A DNA stretch of 64,000 bases from Oceanicaulis sp. HTCC2633. GTDB lineage: Bacteria; Pseudomonadota; Alphaproteobacteria; Caulobacterales; Maricaulaceae. The position numbers were made by a program, and so were the translations under genes. The notes under the pieces are model-generated. The model did not search any database and was not told where the DNA came from. It saw nothing but the letters and a program-made list of their open reading frames with translations. The stretch spans positions 2,447,425-2,511,424 of the forward strand of contig NZ_CH672428.1 of the NCBI RefSeq assembly GCF_000152745.1, given 5' to 3'. Shown here piece by piece: positions 17,031-26,601 of this stretch; the first letter of the stretch is position 1; every line of letters starts with the position of its first letter.

Positions 17031-18512
17031 ATGTCTCGTCCTGCACTGCTTGCGCTTGATCAAGGCACCACCTCGTCCCGCGCGCTGGTGTTTGACGAGA
17101 CAGGACGCGTCATCGCGTCCGCGCAGGAGGAATTCGCACAGGGCTATCCCAAGCCGGGCTGGGTTGAGCATGACCCGGAAGTGATCTGGGCGACGGTTCT
17201 GTCCACCGCCCGCAAGGCGATGAGCGCGGCCGAGGAACAGGGCTGGACGGTCGAGGCCCTTGGCGTCACCAATCAGCGCGAGACGACCTTGGTGTGGGAT
17301 CGCGCCACCGGCCAGCCCATCCACAACGCCATAGTCTGGCAGGACCGGCGGACCGCAAAAACCTGTGCGGCTTTGAAAGCCGACGGCGCCGAAGCGCTGG
17401 TGCGCGACAAGGCCGGGCTGGTTCTGGACCCGTATTTTTCCGCTTCAAAGCTCGCTTACATTCTCGACGCCGTGCCCGGCGCACGAGCGAAGGCCGAGGC
17501 CGGCAAGCTCGCCTTCGGCACGGTGGACAGCTTCCTGATCTGGCGGCTCACCGGCGGGCGGGTCCATGTGACTGACGCCACGAATGCCAGCCGCACCAGT
17601 CTTTATGCGCTCAAGACCGCAGACTGGGATGAGGAGCTTCTGAAGCTCTTCAATGTGCCGCGTGCGGTCCTGCCTGACATCGTCGACAGCGCCGGTCGTT
17701 ATGGCGACACCGACCCGTCTGTTCTGGGGCGCGCCATCCCCATTTGTGGCGCAGCGGGGGACCAGCAGGCGGCTGCGCTCGGGCAGGCCTGCCTTCATCC
17801 GGGCGAAGTGAAATCGACCTATGGCACGGGCGCGTTCCTGCTGGTGAACACGGGCGACCAGCCGGTGAAATCAGAAAACCGGCTGCTGGCGACGACAGCC
17901 TGGCGTCTGAACGGGCAGTCCGCGTTTGCGCTGGAAGGCTCGATCCTGTCCGCCGGCGCGACGGTGCAATGGCTGCGCGATGGTCTGGGGATGATTGCGC
18001 GCTCGTCTGAAATCGAGGCGCTGGCGCAAAGCGCCGATCCTGAGTGCGGCGTCTATCTGGTGCCGGCCTTTTCAGGCCTCGGCGCCCCGCATTGGGATCC
18101 GGATGCGCGAGGTCTGATCTGCGGGCTGAGCCGGGGCTGCGGTCGGGCGGAGATCGCGCGCGCGGCGCTCGATTCCACCGTCTACCAGACCCAGGATCTT
18201 CTGACCGCCGTGGCCAATGACGGGGTCGAAGTGCGCACTCTGAAGGTGGATGGCGGCATGGCGGTCAATGACGCCCTGATGCAACGTCTCGCGGATATCT
18301 GCGCGGTGGAGACCGTGCGCCCGGTCAACGCCGAAGCCACCGCCTGGGGCGCGGCCTTCCTTGCAGGGCTTGGCATCGGCATGTTCTCGGACCTCTCCGA
18401 ATCCGCGACCCTGTGGCAGGCTGAACGCGCCTTCGCGCCCAAGCTGGATGAGGCCGCGCGCCAGCGCCAGATGGCGGGTTGGCATGATGCGGTGCGACGC
18501 ACGCTGAGCTGA
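17031..18512 (+). CDS. glpK: Glycerol kinase
   Basis: A 493-residue FGGY-family kinase that phosphorylates glycerol to sn-glycerol 3-phosphate with ATP. Diagnostic segments are LDQGTTSSRALVFD at the N-terminus, GVTNQRETTLVWD, the FGGY signature region YGTGAFLLVNTG and the C-terminal DGGMAVNDALMQRLADI. Length matches E. coli GlpK (502). There is no glpF, glpD or glpR nearby, but the divergent lipase-like hydrolase could supply glycerol. Regulation is not evident from the 70-bp intergenic region. Confidence 0.97.
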   Translation: MSRPALLALDQGTTSSRALVFDETGRVIASAQEEFAQGYPKPGWVEHDPEVIWATVLSTARKAMSAAEEQGWTVEALGVTNQRETTLVWDRATGQPIHNAIVWQDRRTAKTCAALKADGAEALVRDKAGLVLDPYFSASKLAYILDAVPGARAKAEAGKLAFGTVDSFLIWRLTGGRVHVTDATNASRTSLYALKTADWDEELLKLFNVPRAVLPDIVDSAGRYGDTDPSVLGRAIPICGAAGDQQAAALGQACLHPGEVKSTYGTGAFLLVNTGDQPVKSENRLLATTAWRLNGQSAFALEGSILSAGATVQWLRDGLGMIARSSEIEALAQSADPECGVYLVPAFSGLGAPHWDPDARGLICGLSRGCGRAEIARAALDSTVYQTQDLLTAVANDGVEVRTLKVDGGMAVNDALMQRLADICAVETVRPVNAEATAWGAAFLAGLGIGMFSDLSESATLWQAERAFAPKLDEAARQRQMAGWHDAVRRTLS

Positions 18513-18607
18513 CCCTGCGACCGGTCGCCGCTGCGGCGAGTGGTCAACTGATGCGCATATCAAAGCCGGGCTAAGCGGGGTGTCCTTGCAGAGGAATGGA
18601 GCCCGTC

Positions 18608-19951
18608 ATGGCGTCCCGGATCACCAACTTGCTGAGCTACGGCCAGCAACGCAGCCCGCGCTACACCAGCTACCCCACCGCCCCGCATTTTCATGAGGGC
18701 GTGACCGGAGCGGTCTATGGCGACTGGCTGGATACGCTGGATCGCGGCAAGCCGATCTCGCTCTATCTGCATGTGCCCTATTGCAAATCCCTGTGCTGGT
18801 ATTGCGGCTGCAACACCCGCGCGACCACGCAGGACGGCCCGATCGAGGCCTATCTGAAGGTGCTTTTGAAAGAGCTGGCGCTGGTGGCGGACCGCCTGCC
18901 GGGTCGCATGAGAGTGTCCCATCTGGCGCTGGGCGGCGGCACGCCGGCGATCCTGAACCCGGATCAGATGGACCGGCTGATGGCCGCGATCTATGACCGG
19001 TTTGAATTTGAGGAGGGCGCCGAGCGCGCCATTGAGATCGATCCGTGCCATTTCAGCAAAGACGACGCTCAGGCGCTGGCGCGTAATGGCTTCACCCGCG
19101 CCTCAACGGGCGTGCAGAGCTTTGATCCGGCGGTGCAGCGCGCCATCAACCGCATCCAGCCCTATGAAGTGGTGGAAGCGTCCTTCAATCGCCTGCGCGA
19201 AGCGGGCGTGATGAAGATCAATGCCGACCTTCTCTATGGCTTGCCGCTTCAGACCGCCGACAGCGCCCGCGCCAGCGCGGAAGCGGCGGCGGCGCTCAAT
19301 CCGGACCGGCTCGCTGTCTTCGGCTACGCTCATGTGCCGCACATGAAATCGCATCAGCGTTTGATCAAGGACGAGGCTCTGCCCGGCGCGAAGGCGCGTC
19401 TGGCGCAGGCGGATGCGATGGAGCATGCGCTGATCGAGTGCGGATACGCTCTAATTGGCATCGACCATTATGCCCGCCCGGATGACCCCATGGCGCAGGC
19501 GCTGGAAAACGGCACGCTGCGCCGGAACTTTCAGGGCTACACCACCGACAAGGCGGACACCCTGATCGCACTGGGCGCGTCGGCGATAGGCCGCACACCG
19601 CACGGCTATGTGCAGAACCGCTCGGACGTCAGAAGCTGGATGCAGGATGTGGAGGCGGGCCGCCTGCCCGTCGGCAAAGGCGTTGAGGTGACCCGCGAGG
19701 ACGCGATGCGCGCCGCGATTATCGAACAGGTGATGACCTATCTGCGCGTGGACCCTGAAGCGGTCGCCGCCTTGTATGACAGGCCGGCGCCGCAGGCGGA
19801 TCTGGACGATCTGGTGCGCTCGGGCGTCGTCAGTGTTGAAGGCGGGGTCATCACCGTCAATCCGGCCTATCGCCCGCTGGCGCGGCTGGTTGCGGCGGCG
19901 TTCGACGGCTATCTCGCCACCGGCGCGGCGCGGCACTCGGTGTCGGTCTAA
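18608..19951 (+). CDS. hemN: Oxygen-independent coproporphyrinogen III oxidase (radical SAM)
   Basis: About 447 residues. This radical-SAM enzyme decarboxylates two propionates of coproporphyrinogen III to give protoporphyrinogen IX in haem synthesis without oxygen. The iron-sulfur motif CxxxCxxC is at Cys59, Cys63 and Cys66 (PYCKSLCWYCGC), followed by the GGGTPAIL SAM-binding strand. The N-terminal RSPRYTSYPTAPHF is typical of true HemN rather than HemW. ATG 18608 lies 7 nt after GGAG; ATG 18596 is in frame but too near its ribosome site. No clear FNR box was found upstream. Confidence 0.95.
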   Translation: MASRITNLLSYGQQRSPRYTSYPTAPHFHEGVTGAVYGDWLDTLDRGKPISLYLHVPYCKSLCWYCGCNTRATTQDGPIEAYLKVLLKELALVADRLPGRMRVSHLALGGGTPAILNPDQMDRLMAAIYDRFEFEEGAERAIEIDPCHFSKDDAQALARNGFTRASTGVQSFDPAVQRAINRIQPYEVVEASFNRLREAGVMKINADLLYGLPLQTADSARASAEAAAALNPDRLAVFGYAHVPHMKSHQRLIKDEALPGAKARLAQADAMEHALIECGYALIGIDHYARPDDPMAQALENGTLRRNFQGYTTDKADTLIALGASAIGRTPHGYVQNRSDVRSWMQDVEAGRLPVGKGVEVTREDAMRAAIIEQVMTYLRVDPEAVAALYDRPAPQADLDDLVRSGVVSVEGGVITVNPAYRPLARLVAAAFDGYLATGAARHSVSV

Positions 19952-20077
19952 GGGTTTGATGCGCTGCGGCGCAGCGGGCTTTGTGGACAGGCGCGAAGCG
20001 AGGATTTAAACGTCGAAGAGCGTAATGTTCTTACGTGCAATCCAACCTCTCTTTTTTGTCAAAGAAGCCTAAACACC

Positions 20078-21919
20078 ATGTCGCAGGACAACTTCCCGGT
20101 AGAGACGCGCCGTCACTCCGCCGCCCACCTGATGGCGGCGGCGATCAAGGACCTCTGGCCGAACGCCAAATTCGGCGTGGGTCCGGCGACAGCCACAGGC
20201 TTTTATTATGACATCCAGCTCGAAGAGCCGCTGACGGTCGAGGATCTTCCGAAGATCGAGAAGCGCATGAAAGAGCTGCGCAAGAAAAAGAAGAAGTTCT
20301 ATTGCGAAGCCCATGGCATCGATGAAGCCATCGATTACATGGCCAAGGAAGGCCAGGACTTCAAAGTCGAGCTCCTCAAGCTGCTGCGCGACAAGGGCTC
20401 GACCGCCATCGCCAAGGAAACGGGTGACGAATCCGTCGCGGGCGAAGGTCTTGATGAGATCACCTTCTATCGCACCGGCGATTTCGTCGATCTGTGCCGC
20501 GGTCCCCATGTGGACCATTCGGGCCAGGTGGGCGAGTTCAAGCTGCGCTCCATCGCAGGGGCCTATTGGCGCGGCGACGCGAACAACGCCCAGCTTCAGC
20601 GCATCCATGCGCTGGCGTTCGAGACCAAGGAAGAACTCGAAGCCGAAGTCACTCGTCTGGAAGAGCAGGCCAAGCGCGATCACCGCAAGATCGGCAAGGA
20701 GCTGGGCCTGTTCACGCTGGTCGAGGAAGTGGGCGCGGGCCTGCCCATGTGGCTGCCCGCGGGCAATGTGATCCGCGACGAGCTTGAAAAGCTCGCCCGC
20801 ATCACCGAGCACCGCGCGGGCTACAAGCGCGTCTCAACCCCGCACATCACCAAGGGCGATCTGTATCACCGCTCCGGTCACCTGCCGTACTATGCCGAAG
20901 ACATGTACGCGCCGATCATGATCGACGAGCAGGAATACTATCTGCGGCCGATGAACTGCCCGCACCACCACATGATCTACGCGCATGACCAATGGTCGTA
21001 TCGCGATCTGCCGGTGCGTCTGTCCGAATACGGTCAGGTCTATCGCTATGAGGCCTCGGGCGGCCTGTCGGGCCTGATGCGGGTGCGCGGCTTCTGCCAG
21101 AACGACGCGCATATCTATTGCCGGCCAGACCAGGCGAAGGACGAGTTCCTGGCGGTCATGCACATGCACGCCGATTACTACCGCCTCTTCGGCATTCAGG
21201 ATTTCTGGATGCGTCTGTCCCTGCCGGACATGGAGAATCTCGACAAGTATGTCGATGATGCCGAAGGCTGGAAGACGGCTCTGTCGATCCTGAAGCAGGC
21301 GATGGACGAGTCCGGTTATCCGTACAAGGAAGTCGAGGGTGAAGCCGCCTTTTACGGCCCTAAAGTGGACTTCATGGTGAAATCGGTCGTGGGCACCGAA
21401 TACGCCATCTCCACCAACCAGCTCGACTTCATGGCGACCAAGCGCTTCAACCTCGTCTACACGGCAGAGGATGGCTCCAAGCAGCCGGTCTATGTGATCC
21501 ACCGTGCGCCCATGGGCAGCCATGAGCGTTTCGCCGCCTTCCTGATCGAGCACTATGCCGGCAAGTTCCCGACCTGGCTGAGCCCGACCCAGGCGGTGGT
21601 GATCCCGATCGCCGACCGTCACGAGGAGTACGCCCAGACGGTCCGCGACCAGCTGTTCTTCTCCGAGGTGGATTCGGTGAATACCGGCATCCGCACCGAG
21701 ACGGATTTCGCCTCCGAGCGGATGCAGAAGAAGATCCGCAACGCCCAGCACCGCCAGATCCCCTATATGCTGGTGGTGGGCGATGCAGAGGCGGAGAATG
21801 GGGAAGTGGCCGTGCGTCACCGCGACCATGGCGATATGGGCACGATGAAGGTCGAAGACCTGATCGCCCGCATCGCCAAGGAGCAATCAGGGCGCACAGA
21901 CCTGCCCAAGCCTGAATAG
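20078..21919 (+). CDS. thrS: Threonine--tRNA ligase lacking the N-terminal TGS domain
   Basis: 613 residues. It charges tRNA-Thr and edits Ser-tRNA-Thr. The protein begins directly at the N2 editing domain (His13/His17 in HSAAHLMAAA; CRGPH at Cys140-His144). The class II catalytic core follows (MNCPHHHMIY with zinc ligand Cys294, RVRGFCQNDAH, GEAAFYGPK, HRAPMGSHERF) and the C-terminal anticodon-binding domain (VVIPIADRHEEYA). The TGS (N1) domain found in most bacterial enzymes is absent, and the 126-bp gap upstream is too short to encode it. NCPHHH replaces the common NCPGH. No strong Shine-Dalgarno is visible before the ATG. A strong terminator follows. Confidence 0.96.
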   Translation: MSQDNFPVETRRHSAAHLMAAAIKDLWPNAKFGVGPATATGFYYDIQLEEPLTVEDLPKIEKRMKELRKKKKKFYCEAHGIDEAIDYMAKEGQDFKVELLKLLRDKGSTAIAKETGDESVAGEGLDEITFYRTGDFVDLCRGPHVDHSGQVGEFKLRSIAGAYWRGDANNAQLQRIHALAFETKEELEAEVTRLEEQAKRDHRKIGKELGLFTLVEEVGAGLPMWLPAGNVIRDELEKLARITEHRAGYKRVSTPHITKGDLYHRSGHLPYYAEDMYAPIMIDEQEYYLRPMNCPHHHMIYAHDQWSYRDLPVRLSEYGQVYRYEASGGLSGLMRVRGFCQNDAHIYCRPDQAKDEFLAVMHMHADYYRLFGIQDFWMRLSLPDMENLDKYVDDAEGWKTALSILKQAMDESGYPYKEVEGEAAFYGPKVDFMVKSVVGTEYAISTNQLDFMATKRFNLVYTAEDGSKQPVYVIHRAPMGSHERFAAFLIEHYAGKFPTWLSPTQAVVIPIADRHEEYAQTVRDQLFFSEVDSVNTGIRTETDFASERMQKKIRNAQHRQIPYMLVVGDAEAENGEVAVRHRDHGDMGTMKVEDLIARIAKEQSGRTDLPKPE

Positions 21920-21939
21920 GCAGGGGCAGTCGAACATGG

Positions 21940-21968
21940 AAACGCCGGCCCGTGGGCCGGCGTTTTTG
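21940..21968 (+). terminator. Rho-independent terminator after thrS
   Basis: An 11-bp GC-rich stem (arms AACGCCGGCC at 21941-21950 and GGCCGGCGTT at 21955-21964, extended by an A-T pair) with a CGTG loop is followed by a run of five T. It begins 20 bases after the thrS stop. The convergent efflux gene ends 22 bases further on, and the A's preceding the stem may let it act in both directions. Confidence 0.92.
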
Positions 21969-21989
21969 TGTGGGCATGTCAGAGTATGA

Positions 21990-24900
21990 TCAGGCGTTGG
22001 CCAAACGGCGCTTGCGCCAGACGCGCCAGCCGATCAATCCGCCGACCGCCAGCAGGACCAGCAATCCGATCAGGCCCGCGACACTGAGCAGGATCAGGGC
22101 GACGACAAGTCCGGCCATCACGGCAAGGCTGGTCAGGGGGGAAGCGCGCACATCGTCCACGATCATCACCAGAGCCGGCAACAGCATCAGGATGGTGATG
22201 GAGGCGAAGACGAGGCCCGCCCCGAGCGACACCGCCATGGGCACCAGGAACTGGGCCTGGGGGCTCTGCTCGGCGATGATCGGCAACAGGCCGAGCGCGG
22301 TCGTCAGCGTGGTCACAAGGATCGGGCGGAAGCGCCGCCCCGCCGCTTCGGCGATGGCGTCCTCGGCTTTCATGTCCCGCTCGTTGACGTTCAGATTGTA
22401 GCGGTCGATCAGCACGATGGAGGCGTTCACCACCACGCCCGACAGCGCCACCATGCCGAAAATGGACGGGAAGGAGAGCGGATAGCCCAGTATGAAATGG
22501 CCCAGGATCGCGCCGCCAATGCCGAAGGGAATGGCGATCAGGATGATCAGCGGCTGGATATAGCTTCTGAGCTGGGTCGCCAGCAGCGCATACATGATCA
22601 CGATCGCAATCAGCAGGCCGCGCCCGAGGCTGGCGAAGTCCTCGGCCTGTTCACGCCCGGCGCCCGCGAGGGTCCAGCGCAGTTCAGGATACGCGTCGAC
22701 GAGTTGCGGCAGCATCTCGCTTTCAACCCGCGCCCGGGCTTCGCCGGGCGTCAGGCGCGCCTCGTCCACATCAGCGGTCACCTCCACGATGCGGCGGCCA
22801 TCTATGCGCTCGATCCGGGTGTAGCTGCGGCTCTCGGTGATGGTCGCGGCGACGCTGAGCGGCAGGCTCTCGCCATCGCGCGTGCGGATGCGCAGATCAC
22901 CGAGTTCGGACAGGCCGACCCGTTCTTCTTCCGGATAGCGCACGAAGACGCGCAGCTCGTCCGAACCGCGCTGGATGCGTTGGACTTCCTCGCCAAAGAA
23001 GGCCTGCCGCACCTGGCGGGCCACATCGCGCGGCGTCAGCCCGGCCGCTTCGCCAGCGGGGGTCAGCGTGAAGTTGAGCTGGCGCTTGCCAATATCGAGC
23101 CCGTCCTCGATTTCGGACACGCCGTCGATCTCCGCCAGCCAGTCCGCCAGCTGACGCACTGCGGCTTCCAGCGCCTCGTTTTCCGGGTGGGACAATTCAT
23201 AGGCGATGTCCGCATCCTGTGGTCCCGCCGAGGAGATGATGGACAATTGCTCCACCCCGGCCAGCTGTCCGGTGCGTTCCCGCCACAGGGATTCCAGCTC
23301 GGAAGAGCTGGTGGTGCGATCGGCGGACGGGGTCAGCTGGATCTGGATCTGGGCGGCGTTGGACGCGATCGTGGTGGTCGAGCTCGAGCCCGGACCTCCG
23401 AACAGGCTCGTGCGCCCGCCAATGGTCGCCTCGATGGACTTGAACACCGGCTCGCCAGTCTCGGCGTATTCGCGCTGGATGGATTCGGCGGCGGCGATCA
23501 TCTGCTCGGCGGCGTTGCGGGTGGCCGTGAAAGGCGCGCCGTCCGGCAAGCTGATATCGGCTGTGATCTGTTCGGATTCAATCGCCGGGAAGAAGACGAA
23601 GCGGACAATGCCGGAGGTGGCGAGCGTCATCACCAGAATGAGGATGGCGATGCCGGCCGCAGCCACCAGCCAGCGCATGCGGGCGGCGAAATGCGCCCAG
23701 CGGCTGACGGTTCCCTCCGCAAAGGCGGTCAGGATCTGAGCCACCTTGTCCTGAATGCGCGCCAGCGGGCCGCGCGACCAGTGACCGCCGTGCGCGAGGT
23801 GAGAGGGCAGGATGAAGAAGGCCTCGATCAGCGACACGGCCAGGATCGAGATCACCACGATCGGGATGGGGCGCGTGATCTCGCCAAAGGTGCCGCCCGA
23901 GAAGATCAGCGGTCCGAAGGCGGCCATGGTGGTCAGAACGCCCACCAGAACCGGCGCGGCCACGCCGGTCACCCCGGCGATGGCGGCTTCTTCTTCAGAG
24001 CGGCCTTTCTGACGTTCACGGTCGGTGTTCTCGCCCACCACGATGGCGTCATCGACCACGATGCCCAGCACCACGATCAGACCGAACGTGGTAATGAAGT
24101 TCAGCGTCACGCCCGCCATGCCGAACAGCGCGAAGCCGCCGAGGAAAGAGATCGGCACGCCCATGGACACCCAGAACGCCAGACGCAGGTCGAGCACCAG
24201 CACGAGCAGCAGAAAGACGAGAGTGAAGCCGATGATGGCGTTACGGGCGAGCAGAGAAATGCGGTCGCGGAAGACCTGAGACTGGTCGACGACCATTTCG
24301 AGCGCCACGCCCGGCGGCAGGCTGGCGGTCTCGGCGAAGGCGATGGCGGCGTTCCTGACGCCCAGCAGGTCCTCGGAGCCCTGGGTCTGCACATCGATGA
24401 AGACGGCGGGCTGGCCGTTGAAGCGCGAGATCAGCGGGTCTTCCTCAAACCCGTCATTGATCACCGCCACATCGCCGAGACGAACCCGCGCGCCGGTTTC
24501 AGACGAGCGCAGGATGATGTTCGCGAACTCGTCCCCGGTCTCCCGGCGTGCATTGGTGCGCAACAGGATATCGCCCGACCGGGTGCGGATTTCGCCGCCT
24601 GACAGGTCCACCGAGGCGGCGCGCACAGCGTCCGCCACTTCGGTGAAGGTCAGCCCGTACTCGCGCAGGGCGTCTTCGGACACGGAGATGGAAATCTCCA
24701 GCGCCCGAACGCCGCGAAGCCGGACGGTGGAAATGCCGTCTTCCGCCAGCATGTCGCGTTCCAGCCGGGAGCCGGCCTCGCGCAGGGCGGCTTCGTCCAC
24801 AGGGCCGGTAAGCGCGAAGGTGAGGATCGTGGTGACCGGCTGGGGCACCCGGATCTGGGGTTGTTCGGCGTCGGCGGGGGGGAAGTCGGCGATGGCGGAG

Positions 24901-25283
24901 ACGGCGGTCTCCACATCGTCCTTGACCACTTGGGCGTCGGCGAAGTCCTGCAACTCGACGGTCACCGTGCCGCGGCCTTCAGACGCCACGGAGCGGACCC
25001 GGTCCACGCCTTCAAGCCCGATCACCGCTTCCTCGATGCGGCGGGTGATGGAGTCCTCCACATCGCCCGGCGTGGCGCCGGGATAGATCACCGCCACCTG
25101 CACCGTTCGCGGCTGCAGGGTGGGGAAGACCTCGGTCTGCATGGTGAAGGCGGTGATGGCGCCGCCCAGTAGGAACAGGATCATCAGAAGATTCGCGGCG
25201 ACCGGATTGCTCACGAACCAGGCGATCAGCCCCTTGCCGGGCCAACCGGCATGGGCGGACGGGGGCAGGACAGGATCGCTCAC
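21990..25283 (-). CDS. RND efflux permease (HAE1-type inner-membrane pump)
   Basis: A 1097-residue proton-driven RND transporter of the AcrB/HAE1 superfamily. It has 12 membrane helices in two halves, with one after the N-terminal signal (NLLMILFLLGGAITAF) and helix pairs at about 340-480, 530-560 and 890-1030. The porter-domain start PGATPGDVEDSITRRIEEA is conserved. TM4 holds the proton-relay pair in GIVVDDAIVVGENTDRE. It overlaps the adaptor gene by 4 nt, so pump and adaptor are coupled. No outer-membrane channel is encoded beside it. Substrates may be drugs, detergents or lipids. The C-terminus ends with a basic tail (RVWRKRRLANA). Confidence 0.93.
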   Translation of the reverse strand: MSDPVLPPSAHAGWPGKGLIAWFVSNPVAANLLMILFLLGGAITAFTMQTEVFPTLQPRTVQVAVIYPGATPGDVEDSITRRIEEAVIGLEGVDRVRSVASEGRGTVTVELQDFADAQVVKDDVETAVSAIADFPPADAEQPQIRVPQPVTTILTFALTGPVDEAALREAGSRLERDMLAEDGISTVRLRGVRALEISISVSEDALREYGLTFTEVADAVRAASVDLSGGEIRTRSGDILLRTNARRETGDEFANIILRSSETGARVRLGDVAVINDGFEEDPLISRFNGQPAVFIDVQTQGSEDLLGVRNAAIAFAETASLPPGVALEMVVDQSQVFRDRISLLARNAIIGFTLVFLLLVLVLDLRLAFWVSMGVPISFLGGFALFGMAGVTLNFITTFGLIVVLGIVVDDAIVVGENTDRERQKGRSEEEAAIAGVTGVAAPVLVGVLTTMAAFGPLIFSGGTFGEITRPIPIVVISILAVSLIEAFFILPSHLAHGGHWSRGPLARIQDKVAQILTAFAEGTVSRWAHFAARMRWLVAAAGIAILILVMTLATSGIVRFVFFPAIESEQITADISLPDGAPFTATRNAAEQMIAAAESIQREYAETGEPVFKSIEATIGGRTSLFGGPGSSSTTTIASNAAQIQIQLTPSADRTTSSSELESLWRERTGQLAGVEQLSIISSAGPQDADIAYELSHPENEALEAAVRQLADWLAEIDGVSEIEDGLDIGKRQLNFTLTPAGEAAGLTPRDVARQVRQAFFGEEVQRIQRGSDELRVFVRYPEEERVGLSELGDLRIRTRDGESLPLSVAATITESRSYTRIERIDGRRIVEVTADVDEARLTPGEARARVESEMLPQLVDAYPELRWTLAGAGREQAEDFASLGRGLLIAIVIMYALLATQLRSYIQPLIILIAIPFGIGGAILGHFILGYPLSFPSIFGMVALSGVVVNASIVLIDRYNLNVNERDMKAEDAIAEAAGRRFRPILVTTLTTALGLLPIIAEQSPQAQFLVPMAVSLGAGLVFASITILMLLPALVMIVDDVRASPLTSLAVMAGLVVALILLSVAGLIGLLVLLAVGGLIGWRVWRKRRLANA

Positions 25284-26440
25284 GGGCGCGCCTCGTCCGC
25301 ATTGAGAATATTGGCCCGGCGACCGAGCGCGTTTTCCGGAACCGGGGTCAGGATCACGCCTTCGGCATAGTCAAAAGGCGCCACGAAGACATCGCCGTCC
25401 CAGCGGTCCAGCACCTCGATGGTCACTTCCTCGATGCGGCCGTCCCGCACAATGCGCACCTGATCGAGTCCGACGAGCGCGGAGCCCGGCATCATCAGAC
25501 CGCGTTCGAGGTCCGGCCCGGTCACCGTTACGGACACGAACTGGCCTGGGCGCAGCTGATCAGGGGTGTCGGGGGCGATATAGAGGTCGACGAACCGGGT
25601 GCGGGGGTTCAGGTCAGCGCCTTCGCGCACGATCTCACCGTTCAGGCTCAGGCCCGTCTCGGTGATGCTCAGCATTGCCTGTCGTCCCACAGCCTCATCC
25701 AGACGCGCCAGCTCGGCCGGGGCGATCGGGGCGACCACTTCCAGGCTCTCGATGTCATAGACCGCGCCATAGCTCTGCCCCGCAGAGACCAGAAGTCCGG
25801 GCGCGATGCGGCTGTCGATCACGCGGCCGCGAAACGGAAAGCGGATATTGGTGCGCTCGAGATTGAGCCGCGCCTGGGCCAGATCCGCCTGGGCGGCTTC
25901 GACCGCGGCGCGGGCGGCGGCCAGTTGCGGCTCACGCGCGGCCAGCGGCGTGATTTCGCGGCCGGGGTATTCGCGGCGCCATTCGGCCTGATTGATCTCC
26001 GCCTCTGCGGTCAACTGATCCAGGGCGCTTCTGGCGTCGGCGAGGCCGGCCTGCGCACGGGACACCGCAACTTCATAATCGCGCGGGTCGATCCGGAAGA
26101 GCACGTCATTGGCTTCAAAGAAGGCGCCGGCGCGCACGGCGTCCGACACCTCTATGACTCGTCCGCCCACTTGAGGCGACAGGCTGATATCGGCCGGCGT
26201 GGAGACGGCGCCGGTCAGGGCGATCTCGATCTGATGGTGTTCGGCGACAGGGCGGGCGATTTCGACGGGCGTGGCGGGACGCTCCGGTGCGGTCTGTCTG
26301 GTCGCTTCGCCGCCTGTGGAGAGGACGGTGGTGAGAATCATGGCCAGCACGATCACGGCGATGATGGCGCCGATCTGCAGCCAGCCGACCCAGCCGCTCT
26401 TTTCCGCTTCGTGTGTGTCTTTCTGGGTAGAGGTCTGCAT
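25280..26440 (-). CDS. RND efflux periplasmic adaptor (membrane fusion protein)
   Basis: A 386-residue HlyD/AcrA-type adaptor. An N-terminal transmembrane anchor (about 20-42) is followed by a lipoyl/barrel-sandwich domain split around an alpha-helical hairpin (RAQAGLADARSALDQLTAEA, then a second helix rich in Ala, Gln and Glu), then beta-barrel and membrane-proximal domains. It links the permease at 21990 to an outer-membrane channel encoded elsewhere. It is the first gene of this two-gene operon and overlaps the permease start by 4 nt. No dedicated regulator is adjacent. Confidence 0.92.
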   Translation of the reverse strand: MQTSTQKDTHEAEKSGWVGWLQIGAIIAVIVLAMILTTVLSTGGEATRQTAPERPATPVEIARPVAEHHQIEIALTGAVSTPADISLSPQVGGRVIEVSDAVRAGAFFEANDVLFRIDPRDYEVAVSRAQAGLADARSALDQLTAEAEINQAEWRREYPGREITPLAAREPQLAAARAAVEAAQADLAQARLNLERTNIRFPFRGRVIDSRIAPGLLVSAGQSYGAVYDIESLEVVAPIAPAELARLDEAVGRQAMLSITETGLSLNGEIVREGADLNPRTRFVDLYIAPDTPDQLRPGQFVSVTVTGPDLERGLMMPGSALVGLDQVRIVRDGRIEEVTIEVLDRWDGDVFVAPFDYAEGVILTPVPENALGRRANILNADEARP

Positions 26441-26548
26441 GCCTCGCCCTTCCCCTGATCAATTGCCTGCCCATTCGCGATTTAGCACGGCACGCTCTAG
26501 GGGCCATCACACAATGGCGAAATTTTCAGTTTTCACGGGAACCGACAT

Positions 26549-26574
26549 GAAAAACCCCGCCGGAAAGCGGGGTT
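26549..26574 (-). terminator. Rho-independent terminator after the phosphate permease gene
   Basis: Read on the minus strand, the arms AACCCCGC and GCGGGGTT form an 8-bp stem around a 6-nt loop, followed by a run of T (complement of the A's at 26549-26554). It lies about 28 bases beyond the permease stop codon and upstream of the adaptor gene promoter, insulating the two operons. Confidence 0.88.
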
Positions 26575-26601
26575 GATCCAGGGGTCTTGATTGTCGGGCT
26601 G

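Noticed and set aside
18548-18563. FNR-like sequence CTGATGCGCATATCAA upstream of hemN
   Set aside because: The half-sites are separated by 6 rather than 4 bases, so it does not fit TTGAT-N4-ATCAA, although anaerobic control of hemN would be plausible.
19962-19976. Hairpin CGCTGC-GGC-GCAGCG after hemN as a terminator
   Set aside because: Short stem, 3-base loop and no T run; not enough to call. The hairpin GACCTT-CGC-AAGGTC at 38067-38081 is equally weak.
22497-24602. A 701-codon open frame on the strand opposite the first RND permease
   Set aside because: It is a GC-rich antisense frame fully covered by a conserved permease; its translation is low-complexity (Asp/Gly/Arg/His-rich) with no family pattern.
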